From contig JAFSTA010000264.1 of assembly GCA_017450695.1 (NCBI GenBank), positions 21,088 through 85,087 of the forward strand: 64,000 nt of DNA. Direction: 5' to 3'. A program made the translations under genes and the position numbers. This DNA comes from Kiritimatiellia bacterium (GTDB lineage Bacteria > Verrucomicrobiota > Kiritimatiellia > RFP12 > UBA1067). The notes under the pieces are model-generated. The model had not been told where the DNA came from. It was given only the letters and a program-made list of their open reading frames with translations, and ran no database searches. Positions 57,049-64,000 of the stretch are shown in pieces. Numbering within the stretch: the stretch's first letter is position 1; each line of letters starts with the position of its first letter.

Positions 57049-59658
57049 CTACTCCGCGTACACGAGGGTTCCGGGCAGGATGTGATCGGCGGTGAGGGGA
57101 TTGCCGAAAAGGTCGGTGACACGCCAGTGGTTTTCTTTTGCCAGTTGCTGGAGCTCGTCGGGTGAGAGGTCCGCCAGCACGCGGCAGCTTGTCTTGTTGT
57201 CCGAGAACAGGTAGCTGCCGCCCGTTTTCCCGAGGCGTTCCATCCGCACGAATCTCTTGCCTTCGATCTTGCGCGCGAGGTTCGCGTAGGCGGCATAGGA
57301 AGGGTGGGGGAATCCGTCACCGGCAAGCAGCGCCAGGTAGGCGGGCTTGACCGCGAGCGCGGTGTAACTGTGCGCGGTGTAGAGGTACACCTTGTCAACC
57401 CCCTCCGCCAGCAGGCTCACGGTGTAACGGCACTGGGCGTCGGCGATGCGGATGCTTTCGCGTTCGCTTTCCGCCTCCCACGGAACGCTGGCGCGGTACA
57501 TCCCGCTCAGGTAACTGGTGCCGCCGCCAGACCCGCTGCTGGCTCCCTGTCCCTCGCTCATATAGACCGGCTTGGTTTTCGTGTTCCATTCCGGATGGCG
57601 TTTGCGGATTGGGCGCAAGGGCATCTCCGTGACTTTCACGTCCGCTCCGGGATGGCAGCGCTTGGCGTTGGTGTAGAAGTGGAAGTCAATCCCGTCGCAC
57701 GCATCGTACGCTCCCGCCGAGTCCACCTCTTCCGTCCAGATCTCCCCAGCCTTGGAGGCGTAGGTGTTGTACCCGTAGATTCGCGCGTTGGGATTGGTGC
57801 GCTTTACCGCCGCGTAGGTCAGGCGAGAAAAGACGCCGAAGTCGTATCCCGCCTTCTCCTTGTCATAGTAACGGCTGTCTTTCGCGCTTTTCCACCATTC
57901 GCCCCACGGTTCGTTCCAGGCGAAGTACTCGTCGATCACGCCGTCGTACCGCTTCACCACGGTTTGTACATAGGTGGCCCAGTCGAGCGTGTTGGTCGGA
58001 CGCAGATACCGTTCGAAATATCCCATCTGGCTGCAACCGAGATCGCCGTAGTGCGTCGCCCAGGCGGGGGCCGTGCCGAGTTGCGCGAAGATCTTGATGT
58101 GGTGCTTGCGGAACCGGTGGATGTCCTCGTCGCGGAATCGCCATGTGCCTTTCTGAGGTTCTAGGTGCGCCCATCCCGTGAGTTCGGTACAGGCGTCGTG
58201 GAAACGCGCCCAGTTGATTCCGCCCGCCTTCATGGTCAGGATCGTCTCCTCGCGCGGCAGGAAGTGGCAGCCGAACGGCGAGTCGGGGGCGTCGCGTCCC
58301 CACGCTACCGGACGTTCGACGCGGGTGAGGATCATCTCTTCGATCGGCGAGATGCGCCGGCCGTTCCGCTCGACGAACGCCTCGATGCGAAATTGCCCCA
58401 GCGGCGTGTCGGGAAAACAATGAAAGGGGAGGGTGATTTCGCGGCCTCCCTCATTTGCGGGGGGCGGCACATGGAGTTCCTGGCGTTCCCCGTAGAGATT
58501 GACGCCAAACGCGCGCAGTCTGGCGCCGCCCGTCAGCGGCTTGACGAGAAAGGCGCGAATGAGTGCCGGTTCGTCGGCGAAGAGGACGCGCGTCTGCCGC
58601 GCAATCTCGCCGGACGCCGGGGCGAGCGCGACTTCCGCAACGTTCGTCGTCCCTTGGGCGTCGTTGCGGCACACGGTCACGGCATCCAGCCGAAGTGTGC
58701 CGCTTCCGGCAAACCGGAGCGCGAACGATTCCGCCAGCGGCGGGGCGTTGAAGGAGACGGTACGTGTGGACCATTCCACCGCAGGCGGCAGGTCAAGCGC
58801 GCTGACATGGTGACGGTTTCCCTGGACGATGACGGTACGCCAGGCGCCTTCCGCCCGGTACCGGATCGTGACGTGGAGCGGCTTTTTCGGATCGTTGGTT
58901 TGGAAGGGTTCGCTCCATACGACGAGCGGAGTTGCCGACGCGAGTTTCAACACGGGCGTTCCGTCGGGGGCGCGAACCTCCGGATCCGTTCCGCACGAGC
59001 CGGAGAAACAGTCGCGATCTACATTCCAGGCGTTGGGCAGGCCGTAGGGGAAGCGCGTATGGCGCAGGAACTGGTGAAGATCCGCCGGCGGACGCCTGAC
59101 CATTTCCGCGATGGCGGAATCATCCGTCAGCGAAAGGGAGAGGGATGCGATATCCATCGTTCCGGCCGGTGTCCAAAAGAAGAGCGCGGCGGCATCCTTC
59201 GCCGCGTCCCGGATGACGAAGACGAACTCCTTCTCCTGCCAGTCGGGGGAGTTGGCTTCCCCGCTCCAGTACGTCCGGTACGGGGAACCAATCTGGCGGA
59301 TGGCGAGGGCGAGCGGTTCGGCGGCGCGACACTTGACGCGCAGACGGAAAACCTGCGGGACCTTCACCGGGAATGACCCGATCATGAACTGCCCCGGCTC
59401 GCCTTCGGTATGGAAACGGAGGAACGAGACGCCGTTCTCATTCCGTTCTTCCGTACGGACATGCGAAACCCGCCACGAGGAGAAGTTTTCGCCGCAGCCT
59501 CCCGGCAGCCTCCCGTGGAAACTCCCCATGTCATCGATATTCACGGGACGTGTCGATTGCGTGAATCCGCATCCGGCAATCTCTTGTCCAGATACCGGAC
59601 GCGACAGGCACACGCCGATTGTCAGGCAAACAGCACACAGGCACGTTCGTAGGGGCAT
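57049..59658 (-). CDS. Secreted clan GH-A glycoside hydrolase (GH39-like), multidomain
   Basis: 869 residues from ATG 59658 with signal peptide (MPLRTCLCAVCLTIGVCLSRPVSG). Two carbohydrate-binding-like sandwiches (residues 25-180 and 215-345) and an Ig-like domain precede the TIM barrel, which starts at PFGCHFLPREETILTMKAGGINWARFHD. Acid/base Glu lies in EYFAWNEPWGEWW near residue 580; a nucleophile Glu is suggested in KPVYMSEGQGASS near 700. A small beta domain closes the protein. This resembles GH39 or related beta-xylosidase or iduronidase-type families of clan A, but substrate cannot be deduced. No obvious partner gene; the gap to ArgG is repeat. Confidence 0.82.
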   Translation of the reverse strand: MPLRTCLCAVCLTIGVCLSRPVSGQEIAGCGFTQSTRPVNIDDMGSFHGRLPGGCGENFSSWRVSHVRTEERNENGVSFLRFHTEGEPGQFMIGSFPVKVPQVFRLRVKCRAAEPLALAIRQIGSPYRTYWSGEANSPDWQEKEFVFVIRDAAKDAAALFFWTPAGTMDIASLSLSLTDDSAIAEMVRRPPADLHQFLRHTRFPYGLPNAWNVDRDCFSGSCGTDPEVRAPDGTPVLKLASATPLVVWSEPFQTNDPKKPLHVTIRYRAEGAWRTVIVQGNRHHVSALDLPPAVEWSTRTVSFNAPPLAESFALRFAGSGTLRLDAVTVCRNDAQGTTNVAEVALAPASGEIARQTRVLFADEPALIRAFLVKPLTGGARLRAFGVNLYGERQELHVPPPANEGGREITLPFHCFPDTPLGQFRIEAFVERNGRRISPIEEMILTRVERPVAWGRDAPDSPFGCHFLPREETILTMKAGGINWARFHDACTELTGWAHLEPQKGTWRFRDEDIHRFRKHHIKIFAQLGTAPAWATHYGDLGCSQMGYFERYLRPTNTLDWATYVQTVVKRYDGVIDEYFAWNEPWGEWWKSAKDSRYYDKEKAGYDFGVFSRLTYAAVKRTNPNARIYGYNTYASKAGEIWTEEVDSAGAYDACDGIDFHFYTNAKRCHPGADVKVTEMPLRPIRKRHPEWNTKTKPVYMSEGQGASSGSGGGTSYLSGMYRASVPWEAESERESIRIADAQCRYTVSLLAEGVDKVYLYTAHSYTALAVKPAYLALLAGDGFPHPSYAAYANLARKIEGKRFVRMERLGKTGGSYLFSDNKTSCRVLADLSPDELQQLAKENHWRVTDLFGNPLTADHILPGTLVYAE

Positions 59659-59677
59659 AGGCAAACTCCGGGGCGGG

Positions 59678-59747
59678 GGCGCTTCGCGCCAGCTGAGAAG
59701 CTGGCATTCGATTGCAGTCGATTGCCATCGATAGCTTTCGATTGCGC
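59678..59747. repeat. CTGAGAAGC unit followed by 10-bp phased TCGATTGC array
   Basis: GGCGCTTCGCGCCAGCTGAG (59681-59695), then TCGATTGCAG, TCGATTGCCA, TCGATAGCTT, TCGATTGCGC in four consecutive 10-base units from 59708 to 59747. Confidence 0.9.
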
Positions 59748-59795
59748 CTTTTGCCTGCCACCCGCCTTCTCCCCGCAGCGCGTTTCGCGCACGGA

Positions 59796-61037
59796 TTATT
59801 TGGCGACGATTTCGCCGGCTTTCGCCAGCATCCGCGCTTCGACGCTCTGGATTTCCGCGAAGCCTTGCGAGCTGACCGGGTTCAACCCTTCGCTCGCCTC
59901 CATCGAGGAATCCGCCTCATTATAGAGGGAGGCCTTGCAGCCCGTGAGCGAACGGAAGAAGATGTTCCCCTTGTAGAGGTCCACCGTCACCGTGCCGCTC
60001 GCCTTTTTCGCGAAGACTTCGATTGCGGCGCGAGCCGCCTGCGTGGCGGGGTCGAACCAGCGTCCGTCGTACACCTGATCCGCCACCAGCTTGGAGAGCT
60101 GCTGGAAGAGCAGTCCCGCGCGACGGTCCATTGTCGCCTGGTAGAGATAACGGATGCACCATCCGAGCAGTTCCATGCCGGGTGCCTCATACACGCCGCG
60201 GCTCTTCGTGCCGATGATACGGTTTTCCAGCGCGTGCTTCATACCGATGCCGTTGCGTCCGCCGATCTTGTTGGCGAGCAACATGCCTTCGAGCGGGGAG
60301 ACGTCCTTTCCGTTGATCTGCACGGCGACGCCCTTGTCAAAGCGGACGACGAATTTCTCCATCTTGTCCGGCGCGTCCTTCGGCCACACGCCCATCGTCG
60401 GCTCGACGATCAACATGCTCGTCTCCATGCTCTCCAGATCTTCGGCCTCGTGCGAGAGACCGGCGAGGTTCGCGTCGGTGGAATACTTTTTCTTGCCGCC
60501 CGCGAACGCCACGATCCCGAACTGCTTTAGGTAGGCGACCTGTTCCGTGCGTCCGGGGAATTTCGCCAGCAGTTCCGGGTCGCGCCAAGGAGAGTAAACC
60601 AGGAAGCTCGGCTCCAGCACGTTGGTGTAACGCTCGAAACGCATCTGGTCGTTGCCGCGTCCCGTCGCGCCATGAGCGAGCACCGAGCATTTCCGCTTCT
60701 TCATCTCTTTGAGAATGCCGCGAACGGTGATCGCGCGGGCGATACCCGTCGAATTCCAGTACCCGCCGTCGTACATCGCCTGGCACTTGATCGTCTCGTA
60801 GCAGATGTCCGCCATGTCGTTCTTCAGATCGACGATGACGGTCTCCACGCCGCACGGCGCCATGCGCTTCTTGATGTCGTTGATGTCCTTCTCGTCCGGC
60901 TGGGCGATGTCCGCGGAAAACGCGACCACGTTCACGCCCGCGCTCGTCAGCACCTTGGTGATCGTCTTGCTGTCGAGACCTCCCGACACGCAAACGCCAA
61001 CCGTTCTACCCTTCAAATCTGCAACTTTCATAGCCAT
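59796..61037 (-). CDS. argG: Argininosuccinate synthase
   Basis: 413 residues. ATG 61037 is chosen since AAGGAG is 8 bases upstream (the next ATG is 6 bases later). The ATP-binding motif is VCVSGGLDSKT; YETIKCQAMYDGGYWNSTGIARAI and LAHGATGRGNDQMRFE (citrulline and aspartate site) follow; KYSTDANLAGLSHEAEDLE and FDKGVAVQINGK are also typical. Catalyses ATP-dependent joining of citrulline and aspartate in arginine synthesis. No argH or other arg gene is adjacent. Confidence 0.93.
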   Translation of the reverse strand: MAMKVADLKGRTVGVCVSGGLDSKTITKVLTSAGVNVVAFSADIAQPDEKDINDIKKRMAPCGVETVIVDLKNDMADICYETIKCQAMYDGGYWNSTGIARAITVRGILKEMKKRKCSVLAHGATGRGNDQMRFERYTNVLEPSFLVYSPWRDPELLAKFPGRTEQVAYLKQFGIVAFAGGKKKYSTDANLAGLSHEAEDLESMETSMLIVEPTMGVWPKDAPDKMEKFVVRFDKGVAVQINGKDVSPLEGMLLANKIGGRNGIGMKHALENRIIGTKSRGVYEAPGMELLGWCIRYLYQATMDRRAGLLFQQLSKLVADQVYDGRWFDPATQAARAAIEVFAKKASGTVTVDLYKGNIFFRSLTGCKASLYNEADSSMEASEGLNPVSSQGFAEIQSVEARMLAKAGEIVAK

Positions 61038-61070
61038 TGCCAAAACTCCTTGTGTTGAAAAACGCCCTCC

Positions 61071-61099
61071 AGTCTAGCACGGACTCGCCCCTGTTTCAA
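61071..61099 (-). promoter_or_regulatory. Promoter of argG
   Basis: Minus strand: TTGAAA (61094-61099), a 17-base spacer, TAGACT (61071-61076), then about 35 bases to ATG 61037. No ARG box pair was recognised. Confidence 0.6.
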
Positions 61100-61107
61100 G
61101 CGCGATC

Positions 61108-61191
61108 CAACTGGCGCCAGCTGAGAAGAAAGCAATCGGGGAAAGGGACAATCGATTGCAGTCGATTACCCTCGATAGCTTTCGATTGCGT
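61108..61191. repeat. CTGAGAAG unit followed by 10-bp phased TCGATTGC array
   Basis: TGGCGCCAGCTGAGAAG (61112-61128), then TCGATTGCAG, TCGATTACCC, TCGATAGCTT, TCGATTGCGT from 61152 to 61191; same layout as 59678-59747. Confidence 0.9.
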
Positions 61192-61219
61192 TTTTGCCAG
61201 CAACCCGCTACCCTCCCTC

Positions 61220-61951
61220 CTACGGCTTTCTCCAATGCGCCAAAAACTCCACGTTTCCCTCCGGTCCCAGCAACGGGGAGGTTTCGACGCCCAGCCATTC
61301 CAGACCGATCTTCTCCACGCCGAAGCGGCGGATTTCCTCCACGACCGCCTCGCGCACGGCGGGATCGCGCACGATGCCTCCCGGCACCTGTTCGCGTCCC
61401 GCCTCGAACTGAGGCTTGATGAGGGAGACGAGTTGCGCGCCCGACGGCAAGACGTTCGCCATCGGCGGCAGGATGAGTTTGAGGGAGATGAAGGAGACAT
61501 CGGTCACGCCGACTTCGGGTTGTTCCGGTAAATCTTCCGGTTTCAAATAACGGGCATTGAACGATTCCATCACATGTACCCGACTGTCTTGTCTCAGTTT
61601 CCAGTGAAGCTGCCCCTTCCCGACATCCACGGCGATCACGCGGAGCGCACCGTGCTGGAGCATGCAGTCGGTGAATCCGCCTGTCGAGGAACCGACATCG
61701 AGACAAACCTTGCCCGCCACTTGAAAATCGGGAAACGCGCGGAACGCGCCTTCGAGCTTTTCCCCGCCGCGACTGACGAACCGTTGTTTTTCCGCGACGG
61801 TCAACTGGGCATCGGATTCCCACTTGTGGCCGGCCTTGGTTTCGACCTGGCCGTTGACGCGCACCTCGCCCGCCAGAATCATGCGTTGCGCCTTTTCCTT
61901 GCTTTCGGCGAGACCGGCTTGAACCAATAGATTGTCGAGTCTGTCTTTCAT
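61220..61951 (-). CDS. tlyA: TlyA family rRNA 2'-O-methyltransferase / hemolysin A homologue
   Basis: 243 residues. N-terminal S4 RNA-binding domain (RLDNLLVQAGLAESKEKAQRMILAGEVRVNGQ), then an FtsJ-like SAM-dependent methyltransferase with FVSRGGEKLEGA, CLDVGSSTGGFTDCMLQHGA (SAM motif), VTDVSFISLKLILP and LIKPQFEAGREQ. TlyA methylates cytidines in 16S and 23S rRNA in mycobacteria. Its start is one base from the stop of the ATPase gene upstream, so they are cotranscribed. Confidence 0.9.
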   Translation of the reverse strand: MKDRLDNLLVQAGLAESKEKAQRMILAGEVRVNGQVETKAGHKWESDAQLTVAEKQRFVSRGGEKLEGAFRAFPDFQVAGKVCLDVGSSTGGFTDCMLQHGALRVIAVDVGKGQLHWKLRQDSRVHVMESFNARYLKPEDLPEQPEVGVTDVSFISLKLILPPMANVLPSGAQLVSLIKPQFEAGREQVPGGIVRDPAVREAVVEEIRRFGVEKIGLEWLGVETSPLLGPEGNVEFLAHWRKP

Positions 61952-61952
61952 G

Positions 61953-63482
61953 TTAATTTCCCTGTCTGTCTTTCCCGAAGATCAACAGGTTCGTGATGCC
62001 GTCCGGCGCTTGGCTGGAACGGTGTGCAACATACAGAACGGTTACGTCTCGTCTTTCTTCGAACTGCCCTTCGAGCAACGACAGGAAAAGGCGCTGGGAT
62101 GGAAGATCCAGCCCCAGGCATGGCTCATCGAGAATCAACAGGTCTGGACGCGGCAGGAGCGCTCGCGCCAAGAGTACCATCCGCTGTTGTCCCGTCGAGA
62201 GCGAACCGAACGCGGTATTGGCTTCCTTCGTCAGACCGAAACGATGGAGCAAAGAACGGTAGTCCTTTCGGTGAGCCGGTGTCGGGCGCAGCGGCGTTCC
62301 GTCCTCACGGATGCACCCGGAGAAGATCGCCTCGCGCACGGTCGCGTCGGGCGGAAAGTACACCTGAAGTTCCGGCGAGACCACGCCGATCCGCTTGCGG
62401 ATTTCCCACAGCGAATGTCCCGGTTCGCGCGGTTGTCCGAAAACACGCACATCCTGCCCGTAGGCGGCAGGATTGTCGCCGTCGATCAGACTCAACAACG
62501 TCGTCTTTCCGGATCCGTTCGGTCCCGCCAGTAACCAGCGCTCGCCCTGTCGAACCGTCCAGTTGAATCCTTCGAAGAGCGTCTGCTTTCCGTACCGGAC
62601 GGTGATATTCCGCATTTCGATGACCGCTTCGCCCGTCTCCGTGTACGCTTTCCGCTTCCGCTTGGGAAGTTGGAACGAGGAGAAATCCGAATCAACGGCA
62701 CCCAGGCGGTCGGAAGCGCGGATCGGTCGCTGTTCGACGATGCGGAGTTTGTCCAGCAGAAGCAGGTGAGTCGCGCACGACGGGATTTCGTCGGAATTGC
62801 GCAACATCAACAACAGGTGCATCCCATCTTCCGCCAATCCGTCCAGGCAGGCTTTCAGATGTAGGCGGGCGAACGGATCCAGTCCCGCGAACGGATCGTC
62901 CAAGATGAGGAGTTCCGGAAACTTCAACAGCGCACGCACGAGCAACACGTGACGTGTTTCGCCGTTGGACAACTGGACAAGTTTCCGTTTTGCCAATTCC
63001 GTGATTCCGAAAATCTGAAAGAGCCGCCTGCGTTCCCGGTTGAACCGATTCCGTTCCGCCGTGTCGTCCTTCCGAATCTCGAAGGGGTTGATCTCATTCA
63101 CCTGCTCGAACGAGAGGAACCGGGAAACGGTCAGTTCGTCCTCGCTCACGCTGTCGTGCCAGCGCGACTGCAACCAGCTGTCTCTCGCCTGAAGTTGCTG
63201 TTGCCCGAAGGTGAGAAGGGATACGCGCCCTTCCACCTCGTCCGCCAATTCCACGGAAACGCCGCGAGACGGCGCCTGGTCGGCCAGCAGCGAAGCGAGA
63301 TAGGTTTTGCCGGAGTTGTTCGGTCCCATTACGACCCACTGTTCGCCGCGATGGAAACACCACTCCGCGTGGGAAAAAGGCCCGCGTGTCGAACCGGTCA
63401 GCTGCAAGACAACCGGTGGATTGTCATCAAAATTTTCTGAAATTGTTTTCATGTCGATTGCGCGTGGGAAATGACAGTCCAT
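61953..63482 (-). CDS. modF: ModF-like double ABC ATPase
   Basis: 509 residues with two nucleotide-binding domains. First: Walker A GPNNSGKT near 54, signature LSNGETRHVLLVRALL, Walker B LLILDDPFAGLD. Second: Walker A GPNGSGKT near 322, signature LSTGQQRMVLLARALL, Walker B LLILDEPCLGLD. No membrane part. E. coli ModF (also called PhrA) has this structure and lies beside molybdate transporter genes, although its role is uncertain; here tlyA is the partner and no mod gene is seen. ATG 63482 is preferred for GAGGGG 5-9 bases upstream; an alternative ATG is at 63452. Confidence 0.85.
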   Translation of the reverse strand: MDCHFPRAIDMKTISENFDDNPPVVLQLTGSTRGPFSHAEWCFHRGEQWVVMGPNNSGKTYLASLLADQAPSRGVSVELADEVEGRVSLLTFGQQQLQARDSWLQSRWHDSVSEDELTVSRFLSFEQVNEINPFEIRKDDTAERNRFNRERRRLFQIFGITELAKRKLVQLSNGETRHVLLVRALLKFPELLILDDPFAGLDPFARLHLKACLDGLAEDGMHLLLMLRNSDEIPSCATHLLLLDKLRIVEQRPIRASDRLGAVDSDFSSFQLPKRKRKAYTETGEAVIEMRNITVRYGKQTLFEGFNWTVRQGERWLLAGPNGSGKTTLLSLIDGDNPAAYGQDVRVFGQPREPGHSLWEIRKRIGVVSPELQVYFPPDATVREAIFSGCIREDGTPLRPTPAHRKDYRSLLHRFGLTKEANTAFGSLSTGQQRMVLLARALLPRPDLLILDEPCLGLDLPSQRLFLSLLEGQFEERRDVTVLYVAHRSSQAPDGITNLLIFGKDRQGN

Positions 63483-63499
63483 CCATTCCCCTCATCACG

Positions 63500-64000
63500 C
63501 GGCCCATTCTAGCAAAGCCCCGCCTGCACGGCAATCTGTTTCTGTTCTGGTGTCTGTTCTGGGCGCTTTCACGGCTTTCCAAACCCACCCAGCCCTTCTA
63601 TCCTTTTGATCGCTTTCCACCCAACCACTCAACCTTGAACTGATCGACAAGTTACTATTCCACGAACATTGAGCCAAATCACTAAACCGCCGACCAACAC
63701 GGACGCGCCACGCTTACGCTTGCGCATTTCCCAACCAGGGCAAACGTGAGCGACGCCAGTCCGTGTACGTCCGTGGTTCACTAAACCGCCTAGCGGTCTA
63801 ACCTTGAACTGATAGGTGTCAGCTTGTAGTTATTAGCTTTTAACCCCCCGCTCGTGCGCTGCGTGAGTGATTCGATTCAGATAACTTCTCCGATTGTTCA
63901 CAATTGGCACAATTGTCATCATTGCCACAAATACAAATTGAAATGGCATTGTGATTTGTGACATGGTTGGCATTTGTGAGCATTTGAGATTTGTGAACAA
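63500..64000. other. Intergenic end region with dispersed repeats
   Basis: No gene seen. CCACCCAACCACTCAACCTTGAACTG-type sequence (63617-63642) and CTAACCTTGAACTGATAGG (63798-63816) belong to the family at the start of the window. 63836-63888 is the inverse of 22526-22577. The AT-richer stretch 63893-64000 repeats TTTGTG and GGCATT motifs (ATTGTGATTTGTGACATGG, TTGGCATTTGTGAGC) similar to 34658-34690. Confidence 0.6.

Overview
The window is GC-rich (roughly 55-60 percent G+C by eye) bacterial DNA. Gene content suggests the PVC group, most likely Verrucomicrobiota or Kiritimatiellota. The evidence is a Verru_Chthon-like cassette of prepilin-like proteins, paired secreted Gfo/Idh/MocA oxidoreductases with Tat-type RRSF leaders, several polysaccharide-degrading enzymes, and an ECF sigma factor coupled to a Ser/Thr kinase gene. 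No rRNA, tRNA or CRISPR array was recognised. The taxonomic placement is inferred from gene families only.

Layout. 1-4.3 kb: a decayed, lower-GC accessory patch. It holds a broken formylglycine-generating-enzyme-like gene, a 5'-truncated CsgG-like gene meeting a 5'-truncated DUF4143 ATPase head to head, and an intact DUF4143 ATPase behind a 23-bp tandem repeat and a probable leaderless promoter. 4.4-6.1 kb: remains of a Ser/Thr kinase/BspA-LRR gene translationally coupled to an intact ECF sigma factor. 6.3-8.9 kb: secreted GH2 beta-mannosidase. 9.0-13.7 kb: a MacB/LolD-type ABC ATPase and permease, separated by an inserted m5C methyltransferase/PD-(D/E)XK endonuclease pair flanked by the direct repeat ATGAATAA. 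14-15.6 kb: two uncharacterised genes (membrane protein, Sel1 repeats). 16.3-21.9 kb: Gfo/Idh/MocA oxidoreductase, GH123-like protein and tagaturonate reductase, i.e. sugar and uronate use. 22.7-24.9 kb: TPR protein and RlmB. 25.1-26.7 kb: RtcR without rtcA/rtcB. 27-34.3 kb (minus strand): LA_2272-type repeat protein, a second Gfo/Idh/MocA, and a three-gene unit ending in an FHA-MoxR fusion. 35-51.6 kb (minus strand): a 13-gene type II secretion/type IV pilus-like operon with secretin, PilM-PilN fusion, PilO-like, GspC/PilP-like, GspE and eight prepilin-like proteins, but no GspF/PilC or prepilin peptidase. 51.7-63.5 kb: a secreted unknown, YejB/YejE-like permeases, a small basic protein, a clan GH-A glycosidase, ArgG, TlyA and a ModF-like double ATPase.

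The most distinctive property is the repeat load between genes. Nearly every gap carries members of several unrelated short-repeat families: a triple-hairpin element, a CTGAGAAGC family, a hairpin with a CACAGAACA tail, a 10-bp-phased TCGATTGC family and longer composite islands. Three different families have also entered coding sequence, each time in the N-terminal leader of a prepilin-like protein just before the processing site. I regard this as the most unusual observation. Several other genes also end or begin in repeat sequence.
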